Shown here: positions 43,007 to 51,728 of the stretch, in pieces
Layout of the letters: each line of letters opens with the position of its first letter
Position numbering within the stretch: position 1 is the stretch's first letter
Source: Platanthera guangdongensis
Taxonomy: Eukaryota > Streptophyta > Magnoliopsida > Asparagales > Orchidaceae
Assembly (NCBI GenBank): GCA_039583875.1
Contig: CM077147.1
Span: 155,023,846-155,087,845 of the forward strand
Direction of reading: 5' to 3'
Length of the DNA stretch: 64,000 nucleotides
Translations under genes and position numbers: made by a program
The notes under the pieces: generated by a model
Databases searched by the model: none
What the model saw: only the letters and a program-made list of their open reading frames with translations
What the model was told of the DNA's origin: nothing

Positions 43007-44922
43007 TGTCACAACCCGCATTTTCACCGCATAAAAAAGCTTATCAGAGTAAGGGAAAATGCGCGTCATGATGCCACGTCAGCAGGGGATAACTGCGGAC
43101 GCTCAGGCAGACACCCAACTAAACATGAAGAAAGGTACTTTTTAAGTTATTTTACGGAAAATCAGTTAAATGCAGTAATTAGTCGTATCCCTCGGCTTAG
43201 GGGCCCATCTAGTCCACGAATCAAAATATATTATATGCTGCGGAAAAATACTTGATTAAATTAACTCAGACATTCTACATGAGTAAAAACGTCCCTATAG
43301 GACAACTCATGCTATGCAAGACTCTAAATTTATTATAGTAGGAAAGATAGCTTTTACGGTCGCTAAAAATAACAAGTTAGAGTTTCAAATTATGCAATGC
43401 ATGAAGTAATAGTAGTAGATTTTATAGTTGAAAATACCTAACATGCATTCCTAGCATAAATCCTCTCAGAGAACATGTAATCCACATCCACATTTAAAGA
43501 AATGGGTAATTAGCAAGTATCAAGCAACTACCAAATTCAGTGGGCGCCAACAAACTGACACGAACCCACGAACAAAAGTATTTCTGAACTAGTAAAACTA
43601 AACAAACAACAAACTACCTCGCTAAGACGAGGCAACAACCACGGCCAACACTGCCGCCGAGAAAACTCCAAAACCAGCACTGCTAACTGCTACTGCTCTA
43701 AACCTGAGGCATTCCAAAAACAGAACACCTCAGCAAGAAGGTACAAATGGTGGCAGGAAAAAGTAATTAGCCAAAATAAACAAAGGTCAACAGGGGTACC
43801 AACCCAAGACCAAAAGCACTGAAGTAAAGTACAAAAGAAAACAGGGCATCAACAGGAAAATAACTCCTACGTGACTTGTCACGCTCCATAAGAGTACACC
43901 AGACACACTAGGCTATAAGGTGACTACATGATTATTTCACCAGAAGGAAAATACAAAACCTTTATTAGGCACCTGTGGTCGACTATACCCAAAAACACGG
44001 GCGAAGTGGTCACTCTTGGACGCACCACCCAAAAACACAGGCGAAGTGGTCACTCTTGGACACACAACCCAAAAACAAAATGGATATGTAATCCATCTAA
44101 CTGCGAGGGAGTCTCATACTCTCCACCATACACCGCAGACATCCAAAAACCAGGTAGACTTCCACAGGGCACTAATGAAGGCAACAAACACTACGGAGGT
44201 GGAATCGACCACTAACTCCCGCATTCAAGAAACCCAAAGAAACCACAACACAAATATCTCGAGATTTGGCTCGACAGATTCTACTTGACATTACCGAACT
44301 TAAGACGCGGTGGATCAACCTCTAGGAGAAATTTAAAGTCCTAGATAAAGTCTAACGCGCTAAATAACGAAAACTAAAACTTGCACAGCCCATCACTAAG
44401 ACGCACCAGGAACAATTAACCAAAACTAGGCAAAAGTCGGGCTTTCCAAGACAAAACTTTACGACAATAAGGATCGCTGAAACGATTAATCACGACAATG
44501 TTTTGGAAGAATAAGAGCAGAAAATTTAAAGAACATGAAAGTAAAGTCATTACCATCAGATCGGACAAAGAGATATGAGGGGAAACCACCACTTGCCTTG
44601 GTTTTACCGAAAAATTCCTCTGAATCGCTCCACGTCGAAGATCGGGGCAAAAGACTGCGGGAGGAGTTGAAATCTAGACAAAAAGGGTCGAAAAGGGGAT
44701 TAGGGCCGAAAAAACCCTAACGAGAAAATCTCAAGGAACGGGGAAGAAATTACAACGAGGGCGCAGCTCTTGACGAGAGCTTTCCAGATCTACAACCAGT
44801 TTGAAATTCCGAGCACCGGAGCACCGCCAACGGCCACCGGAAGGAATAAGGACGAACGACCTCTATCATGCTCACGCCGCTCTGGTTCGGGAGGAAAACG
44901 AATCGGAGAAGAAGATGAAGAA

Positions 44923-44934
44923 GGTATTTATACC
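44923..44934 (-). promoter_or_regulatory. TATA box of the element D LTR
   Basis: Minus-strand GGTATAAATACC, 75 bp downstream of the first TACTCGAGTA palindrome (45010-45019). Confidence 0.7.
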
Positions 44935-45009
44935 AAAGGTGATAACAGGAAGAACAATAAAATAAACCGGGTTCAGCTGAACCGGTTTTCCCGAAATAGA
45001 GGGAATGAA

Positions 45010-45655
45010 TACTCGAGTATCAGACGAAAACCTACTCGAGTAGTTCAATACCACCTCTCGAGTAACAGAAGACCTACTCGAGTAGTTCAATACAACTACT
45101 CGAGTAACAGAAGACCTACTCGAGTATTTCAATACAACTACTCGAGTAACAGAAGACCTACTCGAGTAGTTCAATACAACTACTCGAGTAACAGAAGACC
45201 TACTCGAGTAGTTCAATACAACTACTCGAGTACCAGAAGACCTACTCGAGTAGTTCAATACAACTACTCGAGTAACCGAAGACCTACTAGAGTAGTTCAA
45301 TACAACTACTCGAGTAACAGAAGACCTACTTGAGTAGTTCAATACCACTACTCGAGTAACAGAAGGCCTACTCGAGTAGCTCATCACAACTACTCGAGTA
45401 ACAGAGACCTACTCGAGTAGTTCATTATAACTACTCGGGTAACAGAGGAGGAGTACTCGAGCACCAAGGGAATCACACGAGTATAGCACAAGGGTTACTC
45501 GAGTACTAAGGCACATACTCGGGTACAGCATGGGAATTACTCGAGTACTAAGGACTTACTCGAGTACTGCACGGAGAAACTACTCGAGTACAAGGGTTAC
45601 TCGAGTTCAGCATGGGAAAACAACTCGAGTACGAGGGACTTACTCGAGTACAAGG
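45010..45655. repeat. TACTCGAGTA array in the element D LTR, partly a 42-bp tandem repeat
   Basis: I count about 26 CTCGAG hexamers. From 45030 to about 45430 they form a regular 42-bp unit with two palindromes each (CCTACTCGAGTAGTTC and AACTACTCGAGTAAC), roughly nine units. Beyond that the spacing is irregular. Long ORFs on both strands (RVVQYNYSSNRRPT repeats) are a by-product of the 42-bp period. Confidence 0.95.
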
Positions 45656-46268
45656 TAGGATCCACTCGATGAAATCTGTTCGAAGATCGTCAAACGCAAA
45701 GGCCTGATCGTCGAACTCAAATTGAAAATCGTCGAACTCAATATGCAGGGTCAGACCTACAACAATCTCTGCTCGACGATTCGTCGAGCTTAGCACGATA
45801 ATCGTCGAGCTCAGAAAAAAAAACCGAAGAAAACTCGGTTCGACGAAAACCCACACCTTTAGGAGGGCTTCCCGAGAATCAACACAAGCAGTCAATAATA
45901 TAACAATTATCGTGTTCAGATAGTTGAACAAGGAACTATGAGATCAAAACAAAGGCTCAAACGCGCCGAATTAAATGAAACTCACGTCGTAGGCGAAAAC
46001 TGCTACTACGGACACAGCGGCGTAGTCAAAACCAAAATCCTACGAGCTATTCCCGACATATTAACCGCCAAAACATGCGGCGAATAAAAACAAAACCCAA
46101 AACTTCGATCGCGTTCCGAGACTTCAAAAATGCTCGGGTTGCGACGAAATTGGACGAGCACGTCCAAAACTACTCAAATCCAACACTCAACGTTAAAAGT
46201 AACGCCACGACGTCATAAATCTGACGTGCCCAAACAAATGAAATCATCGAAAAATCGGGGGCGTTACA

Positions 46269-46284
46269 GTCACTCCCCCTAAAA
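46269..46284 (-). other. Polypurine tract of element D
   Basis: Minus strand TTAGGGGGAGTGAC directly before LTR start TGTAACGCC. Confidence 0.85.
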
Positions 46285-46376
46285 AGAAGTTTCGTCCCGA
46301 AACTTATGACAACTCCAAAACCAAACCAAAATCGATAAAACCATACATAACTGAAAACATAGCAACATACCTGAAA

Positions 46377-47264
46377 CTAAGAGAAGAGGTGCGAATGAGA
46401 CTCTCTCATTGCTGATTCCAATTCCCACGTCGCGCTCTCGACGTCTTGATATCTCCAAAGAATCTTAACCATAGGGATGGTCTTTCTCCGTAACACACGC
46501 TCTTGAGAATCCAGAATACGAACGAGTTCTTCCACATACGTAAGGTTGGGCTGAATCTGGGGTATCGAGTCAAGGACTTGACGATCACTACGAACACACT
46601 TCCGCAACTGGATCATATGGAACACATCATGGACACCAGGGAAGGTCGCAGGCAATGCCAGCCTATATGCTGACACTCCGATGTGCTCAAGAATCTGGAA
46701 AGGTCCTACATACCGGGGGTCTAACTTGTGGTTCCTTCCAAATCTTTTAACACCAGACATCGGAGAAACTTTCAGAAAAACCAAGTCTCCAACAGCAAAC
46801 TCCAGATCGACCCTTTGTCGATTAGCATACTTCTCATAGCGCTCTTGAGCCACACGGAGCTTTTCTCGAATATGAGTCACAGTACAATTCATCTCCTCAA
46901 GGGCTTCCGGACCTAGCAACGGTCTTTCACCAACTTCAGCCCAAAATAAAGGAGTTCTACAACGCCTCCCATATAGGGCCTCAAACGAGGCCATCTGCAG
47001 ACTCTCTTGATAACTATTATTGTATGCAAACACCATGAGTCTGAGACGCTCATCCCAAGCACCATCATGATCCAAAATATAACACCTGATCATATCTTCT
47101 ACGATCTGATTTACCCTTTCCGTCTGACCATTCGTCTGCGGATGATAGGCGGTGGAATACCTTAAATCAGTACCCAACCCCTCCTGTAAACTCTTCCAAA
47201 AGCGAGACGTAAATCTGGAGTCCCGATCTGATACAATGCTAACAAGCACTCCATGCAACCTGAT
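46377..47264 (-). pseudogene. Element D integrase, C-terminal half
   Basis: Open from 47264 to 46377. It holds the second and third catalytic positions ([13 protein letters not shown], then [12 protein letters not shown]), [18 protein letters not shown], the C-terminal binding part ([39 protein letters not shown]) and a chromodomain-like end ([16 protein letters not shown]). The first catalytic Asp is on the other fragment at 62846-63340, so the F insertion splits the active site. Confidence 0.92.
47260..47264. repeat. Target site duplication CTGAT of element F (left; right copy 62841-62845)
   Basis: Removing 47265-62845 leaves one CTGAT and restores the D integrase frame (GTCATCAGGTTG on the minus strand). 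Confidence 0.88.
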
Positions 47265-47662
47265 TGATGCAGTGGCCTGGCTCTTATACAGTGGCCCACT
47301 GCCGGGCTGCAGCCCAAGCACCCCACCCATGATCGCACCTATTCTTAGCGCGGCGGGATGTTGAGGCGGGGTCTCGAACCCACAACCCCCTTTATAAAGA
47401 GCTTTCCTAACAGCTCTCATCACCAACTGAGCTGCAGTGGGCCACCGTATAAGAGCCAGGCCACTGCATCAAAAAAGTGCACTTTTTTTTGATGCAGTGG
47501 CCTGGCTCTTATACGGTGGCCCACTACCGGCCTGCAGGCCATGCACCCCACCCATGACCGCACTTATTCTCAGTGCGGCGGGATGTTGAGGCGGGGTCTC
47601 GAACCCTCGCCCCCTTGATAAAGAGCTTTCATAATAGCTCCTATCACCAACTGAGCCCAATT
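47265..47662 (-). mobile_element. tRNA-derived SINE-like dimer with terminal inverted repeats
   Basis: Unit 1 (47266-47470) has on the minus strand an A-box-like AGCTCAGTTGGTG (about 47421-47433) and a B box GGTTCGAGACC (47370-47380), spaced as in a tRNA. Its ends are inverted copies of GATGCAGTGGCCTGGCTC. Unit 2 (47491-47655), in the same orientation, repeats these features (B box 47595-47605, A box ~47645-47656) but lacks one terminal arm. A linker AAAAAAGTGCACTTTTTTTT joins them. It sits at the extreme left end of the F 3' LTR, with (T)TGATG-like sequence on both sides. Confidence 0.7.
47434..47527. repeat. Long near-perfect palindrome
   Basis: Left arm GCAGTGGGCCACCGTATAAG... through CATCAAAAAA and right arm TTTTTTTTGATG... 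to CTTATACGGTGGCCCACTAC meet at GTGCAC (47477-47482). Arms are ~45 bp with two extra T on the right and one mismatch near the end. Formed by the facing ends of the two SINE-like units. Confidence 0.92.
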
Positions 47663-48644
47663 TGATGTAGGATGCGGTGTTTGAAGCTATAACGGCAAAG
47701 GGAGTAACACGTCTTCCTCTCTATTTCCACTATTACGCTCACACAATAACTAAACGCAGCACACCTGCGAACAACGTTATCAACTATCGCTAACGTACGG
47801 TAGCCACGTCGATTAAAGATCGAACAAACGATTAGAGGTCGATGTTCTCTCAAGCTAAAAGGACCAATCTTGGGTTCGACCGAGCGATGGTTGTACCAAA
47901 AGAGATCTACCGAAAGGTTCGGTTCGGAAATGGTAGATCTCCCCCAACAAAACGAAAGCGAGGCCTCGCCAAACCTCTCGGAAAATAAAACAATTAGAAA
48001 GAACAACACATGCGATCAGAAAGATAAGCCACGAACGAAAAACTATTCCAAAGTAACACAAAGGTATTCCACCAATTAAAAATCTAAAGAGATAAGAATC
48101 ACACAAGAGGTAGAAGATCTCGTTACCAAACCGGAATAGATGATTCCGGTTCACTTTCAAGGATCGTTCTTCCACGACTCCGCCGGAGTGTCGCCGGATG
48201 GAGAGAAACGTGTCCGCTTCCTTTGCTTCACGCCGGGATGGAGGAAAAACCATAAAGGGAGAAAAAACACCTTTGATCTTGGTCGATTTAACTATGGAAA
48301 GGGGCTGATTTGGGGGCTCTTGATGGAGGTCGGGTTTTGGATAAGGGAGAGGATGGTGGTTCGGTTTGGGGTGTGGAAGTGAGGTTCGGCTTGAGAGTTG
48401 TGGCCGAATCTTGGGAGGTGGAGTTGAGGGGAAACCGAGGGGAGCAAAGGAGGAAGGGGAGGAGGGAAGAGGAGGGAGGCCGAGCATGAGGAGGGGAGAG
48501 GAAGGGCGGCTGGCGGCCAAGAGGAAGGGAGGAAGAGGGGGGCCGAATTTTTCCTAAGGGGGTAAAGAGAGGTGAGGGGGAAATTCAAATTTTGAATTCA
48601 AAGTTTTAATTTTTCATTCTCTAAGTAAAACCATGAAAGTCCAT

Positions 48645-48658
48645 GCCTATATATAGGC
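48645..48658 (-). promoter_or_regulatory. TATA box of the F LTR (copy in 5' LTR at 52710-52725)
   Basis: GCCTATATATAGGC is symmetric; minus orientation follows from the element. In the 5' LTR it reads TCTATATATAGG. Confidence 0.65.
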
Positions 48659-48783
48659 TTTACAAAATGCATAGGCTTGTGCATCCCACTAAATAAAAAT
48701 AAATCAACACCTAAAATACTTAAACATTACATGATGAAAATAAAAATGCAAATAGAAATAAACTAAATAATATTTTAAAGCCT

Positions 48784-49332
48784 TCATCTCATGTAGCTCC
48801 ACATCATGTAGTCATCATTTTCAACATGTAGGAGAATGTCATCATCGTCGCCGTCATCATCTTCAACTTTAACACGTTGGGGGTTGTCGCCATCGTCGTC
48901 GTCGTCGCCGTCATCATCTTCAACTTTAACTTGGGGGTTGCCGCCATCGCCGTCGCCGTCATCATCTTCAACTTTAACATGTTGTGGGTTGCCGCAATCA
49001 ATCCTCCCCCACTTAAAATAACTCATCACCGATGAGTTGGCATGGCGGTGCTGGCACCGAAGAACATCATCCAAAAGAACCATCGCCGAGTCCGGAATCC
49101 AAGGGTCACCGGAGACCGGGCGAACACACCATCGTATCACATAACGCTGAATACCACCGCTTGGAGAGGAGAGCAAAACACCAAATGTGAACCTGTCTAA
49201 CAAAAAGATTGTCCTGGGGAAACTGGGAAAAGCATTAGGCAAATAAAGAGGAAACATTTCTTCATCAACAGTCAACGTACCTCCGTTGGAGACCAATGGA
49301 GAGAACGATCCAAGAACAAGCTCACCCCCCAA
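48784..49332 (-). CDS. ORF across the F 3' LTR border with acidic repeat tail
   Basis: 182 codons. The first ~110 come from the F interior (MGGELVLGSFSPLVSNGG start), the rest from the LTR. No known domain recognised in the first part. The tail repeats NPQ-x-VKVEDDDGD three times with variable Asp/Gly runs encoded by the minisatellite. Each repeat contains V-K-V-E followed by Asp residues. Interior sequence upstream in another frame looks like a gypsy pol end, so this ORF may be a chance reading of decayed sequence. Coding status uncertain. Confidence 0.35.
   Translation of the reverse strand: MGGELVLGSFSPLVSNGGTLTVDEEMFPLYLPNAFPSFPRTIFLLDRFTFGVLLSSPSGGIQRYVIRWCVRPVSGDPWIPDSAMVLLDDVLRCQHRHANSSVMSYFKWGRIDCGNPQHVKVEDDDGDGDGGNPQVKVEDDDGDDDDDGDNPQRVKVEDDDGDDDDILLHVENDDYMMWSYMR
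48836..49000. repeat. Minisatellite at the U3 end of the F LTR
   Basis: Three to four copies of ATCATCTTCAACTTTAAC followed by ACGTTGGGGGTTG and a GTC/GCC-rich spacer of variable length. The 5' LTR has the same array (52905-53010), split by element E and continued at 62779-62840. Confidence 0.88.
49001..49016 (-). other. Polypurine tract of element F
   Basis: Minus strand AAGTGGGGGAGGAT directly before LTR start TGATTGCGGC. Confidence 0.85.
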
Positions 49333-49379
49333 CCCAAATGAAAATATAGTGGCACCAAACGTAGAGTTAGATATTTCAA

Positions 49380-49891
49380 AAGCTGGAAAAACACAATGCG
49401 TGAAAGTGGAAACATTTAAACTAGGGGAATTACCCCCATTCAGTGGTTAACTTCAATAGATATGTTGTTTCTCCTAACTGATTAAAAATCCGAAAAGTTC
49501 TAACTCGCCGATTCGCTAACGTTTCTATAGTGCCCGTAGGCATCCATTCAGGGATGAGTCGCACCAAGAGTAAACCGAAACCCTTATAGGGAGATGCCCT
49601 CTTATGTAAGTTAGCGATATATTGATAAGAAGACATGTGTGTGACTAGCGCTTCCTTATTGTGCTTATGTAAAATGAATGTGTGAGAGGCAAATACTATT
49701 GCAGGCAGACTTGACATGTAAAATAGCGGTAACGGAACTACTTGAGATGGAACCAAGGGAACTAAATATGGGGGCGCCAACGGAAAGTAATAGGGTGGCA
49801 CTAGCGGAACTACATATGGTGGCACCAACCCAACGAGATCTGGTGGTACCAACAGAATGCGATCCGGTGGCACAAAAGATGGCCACATCAT
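49380..49891 (-). pseudogene. Relic of a gypsy pol C-terminus in element F
   Basis: The minus strand codes for VRTFRIFNQLGETTYLLKL and, after a frame change near 49430, NSPSLNVSTF. This resembles the end of gypsy integrases (FRIL..LG..AY.L.LP....SP.FNV..L). N-terminal to it is a short repeat of LVPP/PLVPPY-type residues encoded by a ~27-bp repeat near 49740-49880. It suggests F arose from a gypsy element by loss of most of pol. Weak similarity; inference. Confidence 0.4.
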
Positions 49892-49909
49892 TAACGTACT
49901 CTCAGAGAT

Positions 49910-51283
49910 TTAGTTAGTTTTAGAAAGTCGAGTGGATACCAAATTAATGTGACATTCATCATGACCAAACACGAAATCTATTATCACACTACGAGACATG
50001 TCCCAAGGAGTGTCCATCATGGATGGTAAAATAACATGACTCAAATCAGGCAAAATAAATTCATGTCCGAAAGGATCCGCTGGTCGGTTCAACATATCAG
50101 GAGGGGGAGTCGGTAAGGCTAAAACCGGGAGAGAGTTAAGATCGCATTTAAATTCACGCAACGGAGTTAGCATTAGGGGACGCTCATCCGGGTCTACTTC
50201 TGTGTCGTCTTCCAAAAATATAACTCTCTCGCTAGGACATTCTCCCAACTCATAAATCACGACATCAGTAGCAGTACAGATCTCAGGAATGGGAGCATCG
50301 ATAGATTCCGGAGGAGGGGCTAAGTCATGCCCACTGTCAAAATACGGATTTATCGTCCAAGTAAAATCCTCCGGGTGCATGCCATCAAAATCAAACGAAA
50401 AATCAAACAGAAGATTTTCCCTCACAGAAAACTCAACTGGCTTGTCATCACCTAACTCACGATCAGAGAAACATTCGCCACAGGGTGACTCTATCAGCTC
50501 ACTAGAAACTTGACTCAAATCAGACTCAGTAACGGTTTCAGAAACATCGACGAAGGGAAGTGGAGATGATTCCTCAGAAGTGGGCACTACAATATGTCTC
50601 GGACTAAAAATAACCAGCTCGAGTCCTAACATTTCATCGCCTAAATCACGAATGGGTAAGCTCTCAGCATAAGGTAACACTTCCGACTCAGCCGGAATAT
50701 CAACTGACTCAGGGTCATCAGAAGACTCCATAACTATCAAGTGAGATGCCTCAGAAACATCGCCGAAAGGAAGAGGAGACAATTGCTGAAAGGAGAAATC
50801 CTCATCCAGATCACTAGGGTAACCAATCTCCTCATCGTCACTCAAATCGCCAACGTAATCAGCCTCATCCTCAGTGACGGGCACAGTCCTAGGCACGACC
50901 TTAGACTCATCAGGGGAGTCTACAACTAAATCAAGCAACTCGGGGGGAGATGCAAAATGGCCTACGGGCGTAATCAGGGTAGGACGCACAATAGAGCCAA
51001 GACCAGATTCGCCACTAGACTCACCTATAGTAATCGTCTGATATGAGGGAACCTTACTCCTAGGAATCTGGTGCTTCTCAATTTTTAATGTCGTGGTAAA
51101 AGTGGAGTCTAGATTTGTGTGCCAATAACACAGTAATTTACCCTGGATGTAGGGGTTTAATCCCCTACGAAACCTGGAAAGGGTGACCTCAGGCGATTCC
51201 TGCACACTGCTCCTAACCGTCAAATCCTTAAAGAGTTGCATATAATCTGAGACCGACTTATTCTCTTGTTTAAGGGTAGTCAA
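49910..51283 (-). CDS. Gag-like N-terminus fused to a long acidic unknown region
   Basis: An uninterrupted 457-codon ORF. Residues ~1-75 look like a retrotransposon Gag segment (SVSDYMQLFKDLTVRS, LSRFRRGLNPYIQGKL). The rest is strongly acidic and low in Lys/Arg (EDEADYVGDLSDDEEIGYPS), with two internal repeats: SPLPFGDVSEAS...IRDLGDE and SPLPFVDVSETV...DRELGDD, about 80 residues apart. No zinc knuckle, protease or pol motif. It ends FGHDECHINLVSTRLSKTN. Keeping 457 codons open next to decayed neighbours suggests either youth or selection. The Gag part probably targets particles of a helper element; the acidic part is unknown. The true start may lie upstream of 51283, since the Gag domain seems to lack its first part. 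Confidence 0.7.
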   Translation of the reverse strand: MTTLKQENKSVSDYMQLFKDLTVRSSVQESPEVTLSRFRRGLNPYIQGKLLCYWHTNLDSTFTTTLKIEKHQIPRSKVPSYQTITIGESSGESGLGSIVRPTLITPVGHFASPPELLDLVVDSPDESKVVPRTVPVTEDEADYVGDLSDDEEIGYPSDLDEDFSFQQLSPLPFGDVSEASHLIVMESSDDPESVDIPAESEVLPYAESLPIRDLGDEMLGLELVIFSPRHIVVPTSEESSPLPFVDVSETVTESDLSQVSSELIESPCGECFSDRELGDDKPVEFSVRENLLFDFSFDFDGMHPEDFTWTINPYFDSGHDLAPPPESIDAPIPEICTATDVVIYELGECPSERVIFLEDDTEVDPDERPLMLTPLREFKCDLNSLPVLALPTPPPDMLNRPADPFGHEFILPDLSHVILPSMMDTPWDMSRSVIIDFVFGHDECHINLVSTRLSKTN

Positions 51284-51714
51284 ATCATCAGTTATTTGTC
51301 GTTAGGCATGGGCGTTTGGTTTATCTTCATTCCTAATGGAACCTAATGATTTTCCTCGGGAAACATTGACGTCGTAGGCCATATTGTGAGAACCGGAGAG
51401 AAAACTCGATCCGGAATAGGTGCACATACAATGAGAAACGCTTCTGACCCAATTAAAATAGGTTTGTCGGAATTGTTCCCGTTAACCACTAGGGTAATAT
51501 TAATATAAAATAGATTTTCTTGCAGAATAAAATATGAAGATTATTAATTTTTTTTTTTATTTTTTTGCTGAAAAATAAGAAATTTAAGCCGCTATTGGCA
51601 GACCAGAAAATTTTTTTTTGTTATTAAATTTTCAAATAAACGAACTAGAAGCGTGCGTGCCGACGTGCAAATAAAAGGGGGAGGGTGCCAATTAAGAAAT
51701 TGACGTGAACCTCC

Positions 51715-51725
51715 CTCTGATACCA
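51715..51725 (-). other. Primer binding site of element F (tRNA-iMet type)
   Basis: Minus strand TGGTATCAGAG, three bases from the 5' LTR start at 51729. Confidence 0.9.
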
Positions 51726-51728
51726 AAT

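Larger units (their letters stand above)
43007..46268 (-). repeat. Element D 3' LTR (3262 bp)
   Basis: From TGTCACAACCCGC to GGGGGCGTTACA. TATA box at 44923-44934. U3 (44935-46268) holds the TACTCGAGTA array and a TCGTCGAGCTC-rich stretch (45670-45810). Only one D LTR is in the window, so its ends rest on terminal motifs, PPT and the C boundary. Confidence 0.8.
43007..47264 (-). mobile_element. Element D, left part: Ty3/gypsy chromovirus (3' LTR and integrase C-terminus)
   Basis: LTR 43007-46268, PPT, then integrase sequence to 47264. The rest of D (62846-64000 and beyond) lies on the other side of element F. The junction restores the integrase (…AELYLEEVI then [12 protein letters not shown]) and both flanks carry CTGAT. 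Confidence 0.9.
47663..49000 (-). repeat. Element F 3' LTR (1338 bp)
   Basis: From TGATGTAGGATGCGG to TTGCCGCAATCA; aligns with 51729-53010 plus 62779-62840. Palindromic TATA region GCCTATATATAGGC at 48645-48658. A GTCGTC/ACTTTAAC minisatellite marks the U3 end. Confidence 0.9.

Noticed and set aside
44770..45387. Overlapping long ORFs on both strands with RPTRVVQYNYSSN-type and SSRSSVTRVVVLNY-type repeats
   Set aside because: Both follow from a 42-bp tandem repeat (multiple of 3) of TACTCGAGTA units in the D LTR; being open on both strands shows lack of stops in the unit and not coding.
47360..47440. Functional tRNA gene
   Set aside because: A and B boxes are present but the acceptor and anticodon arms do not pair properly, and the sequence is repeated within a mobile unit.
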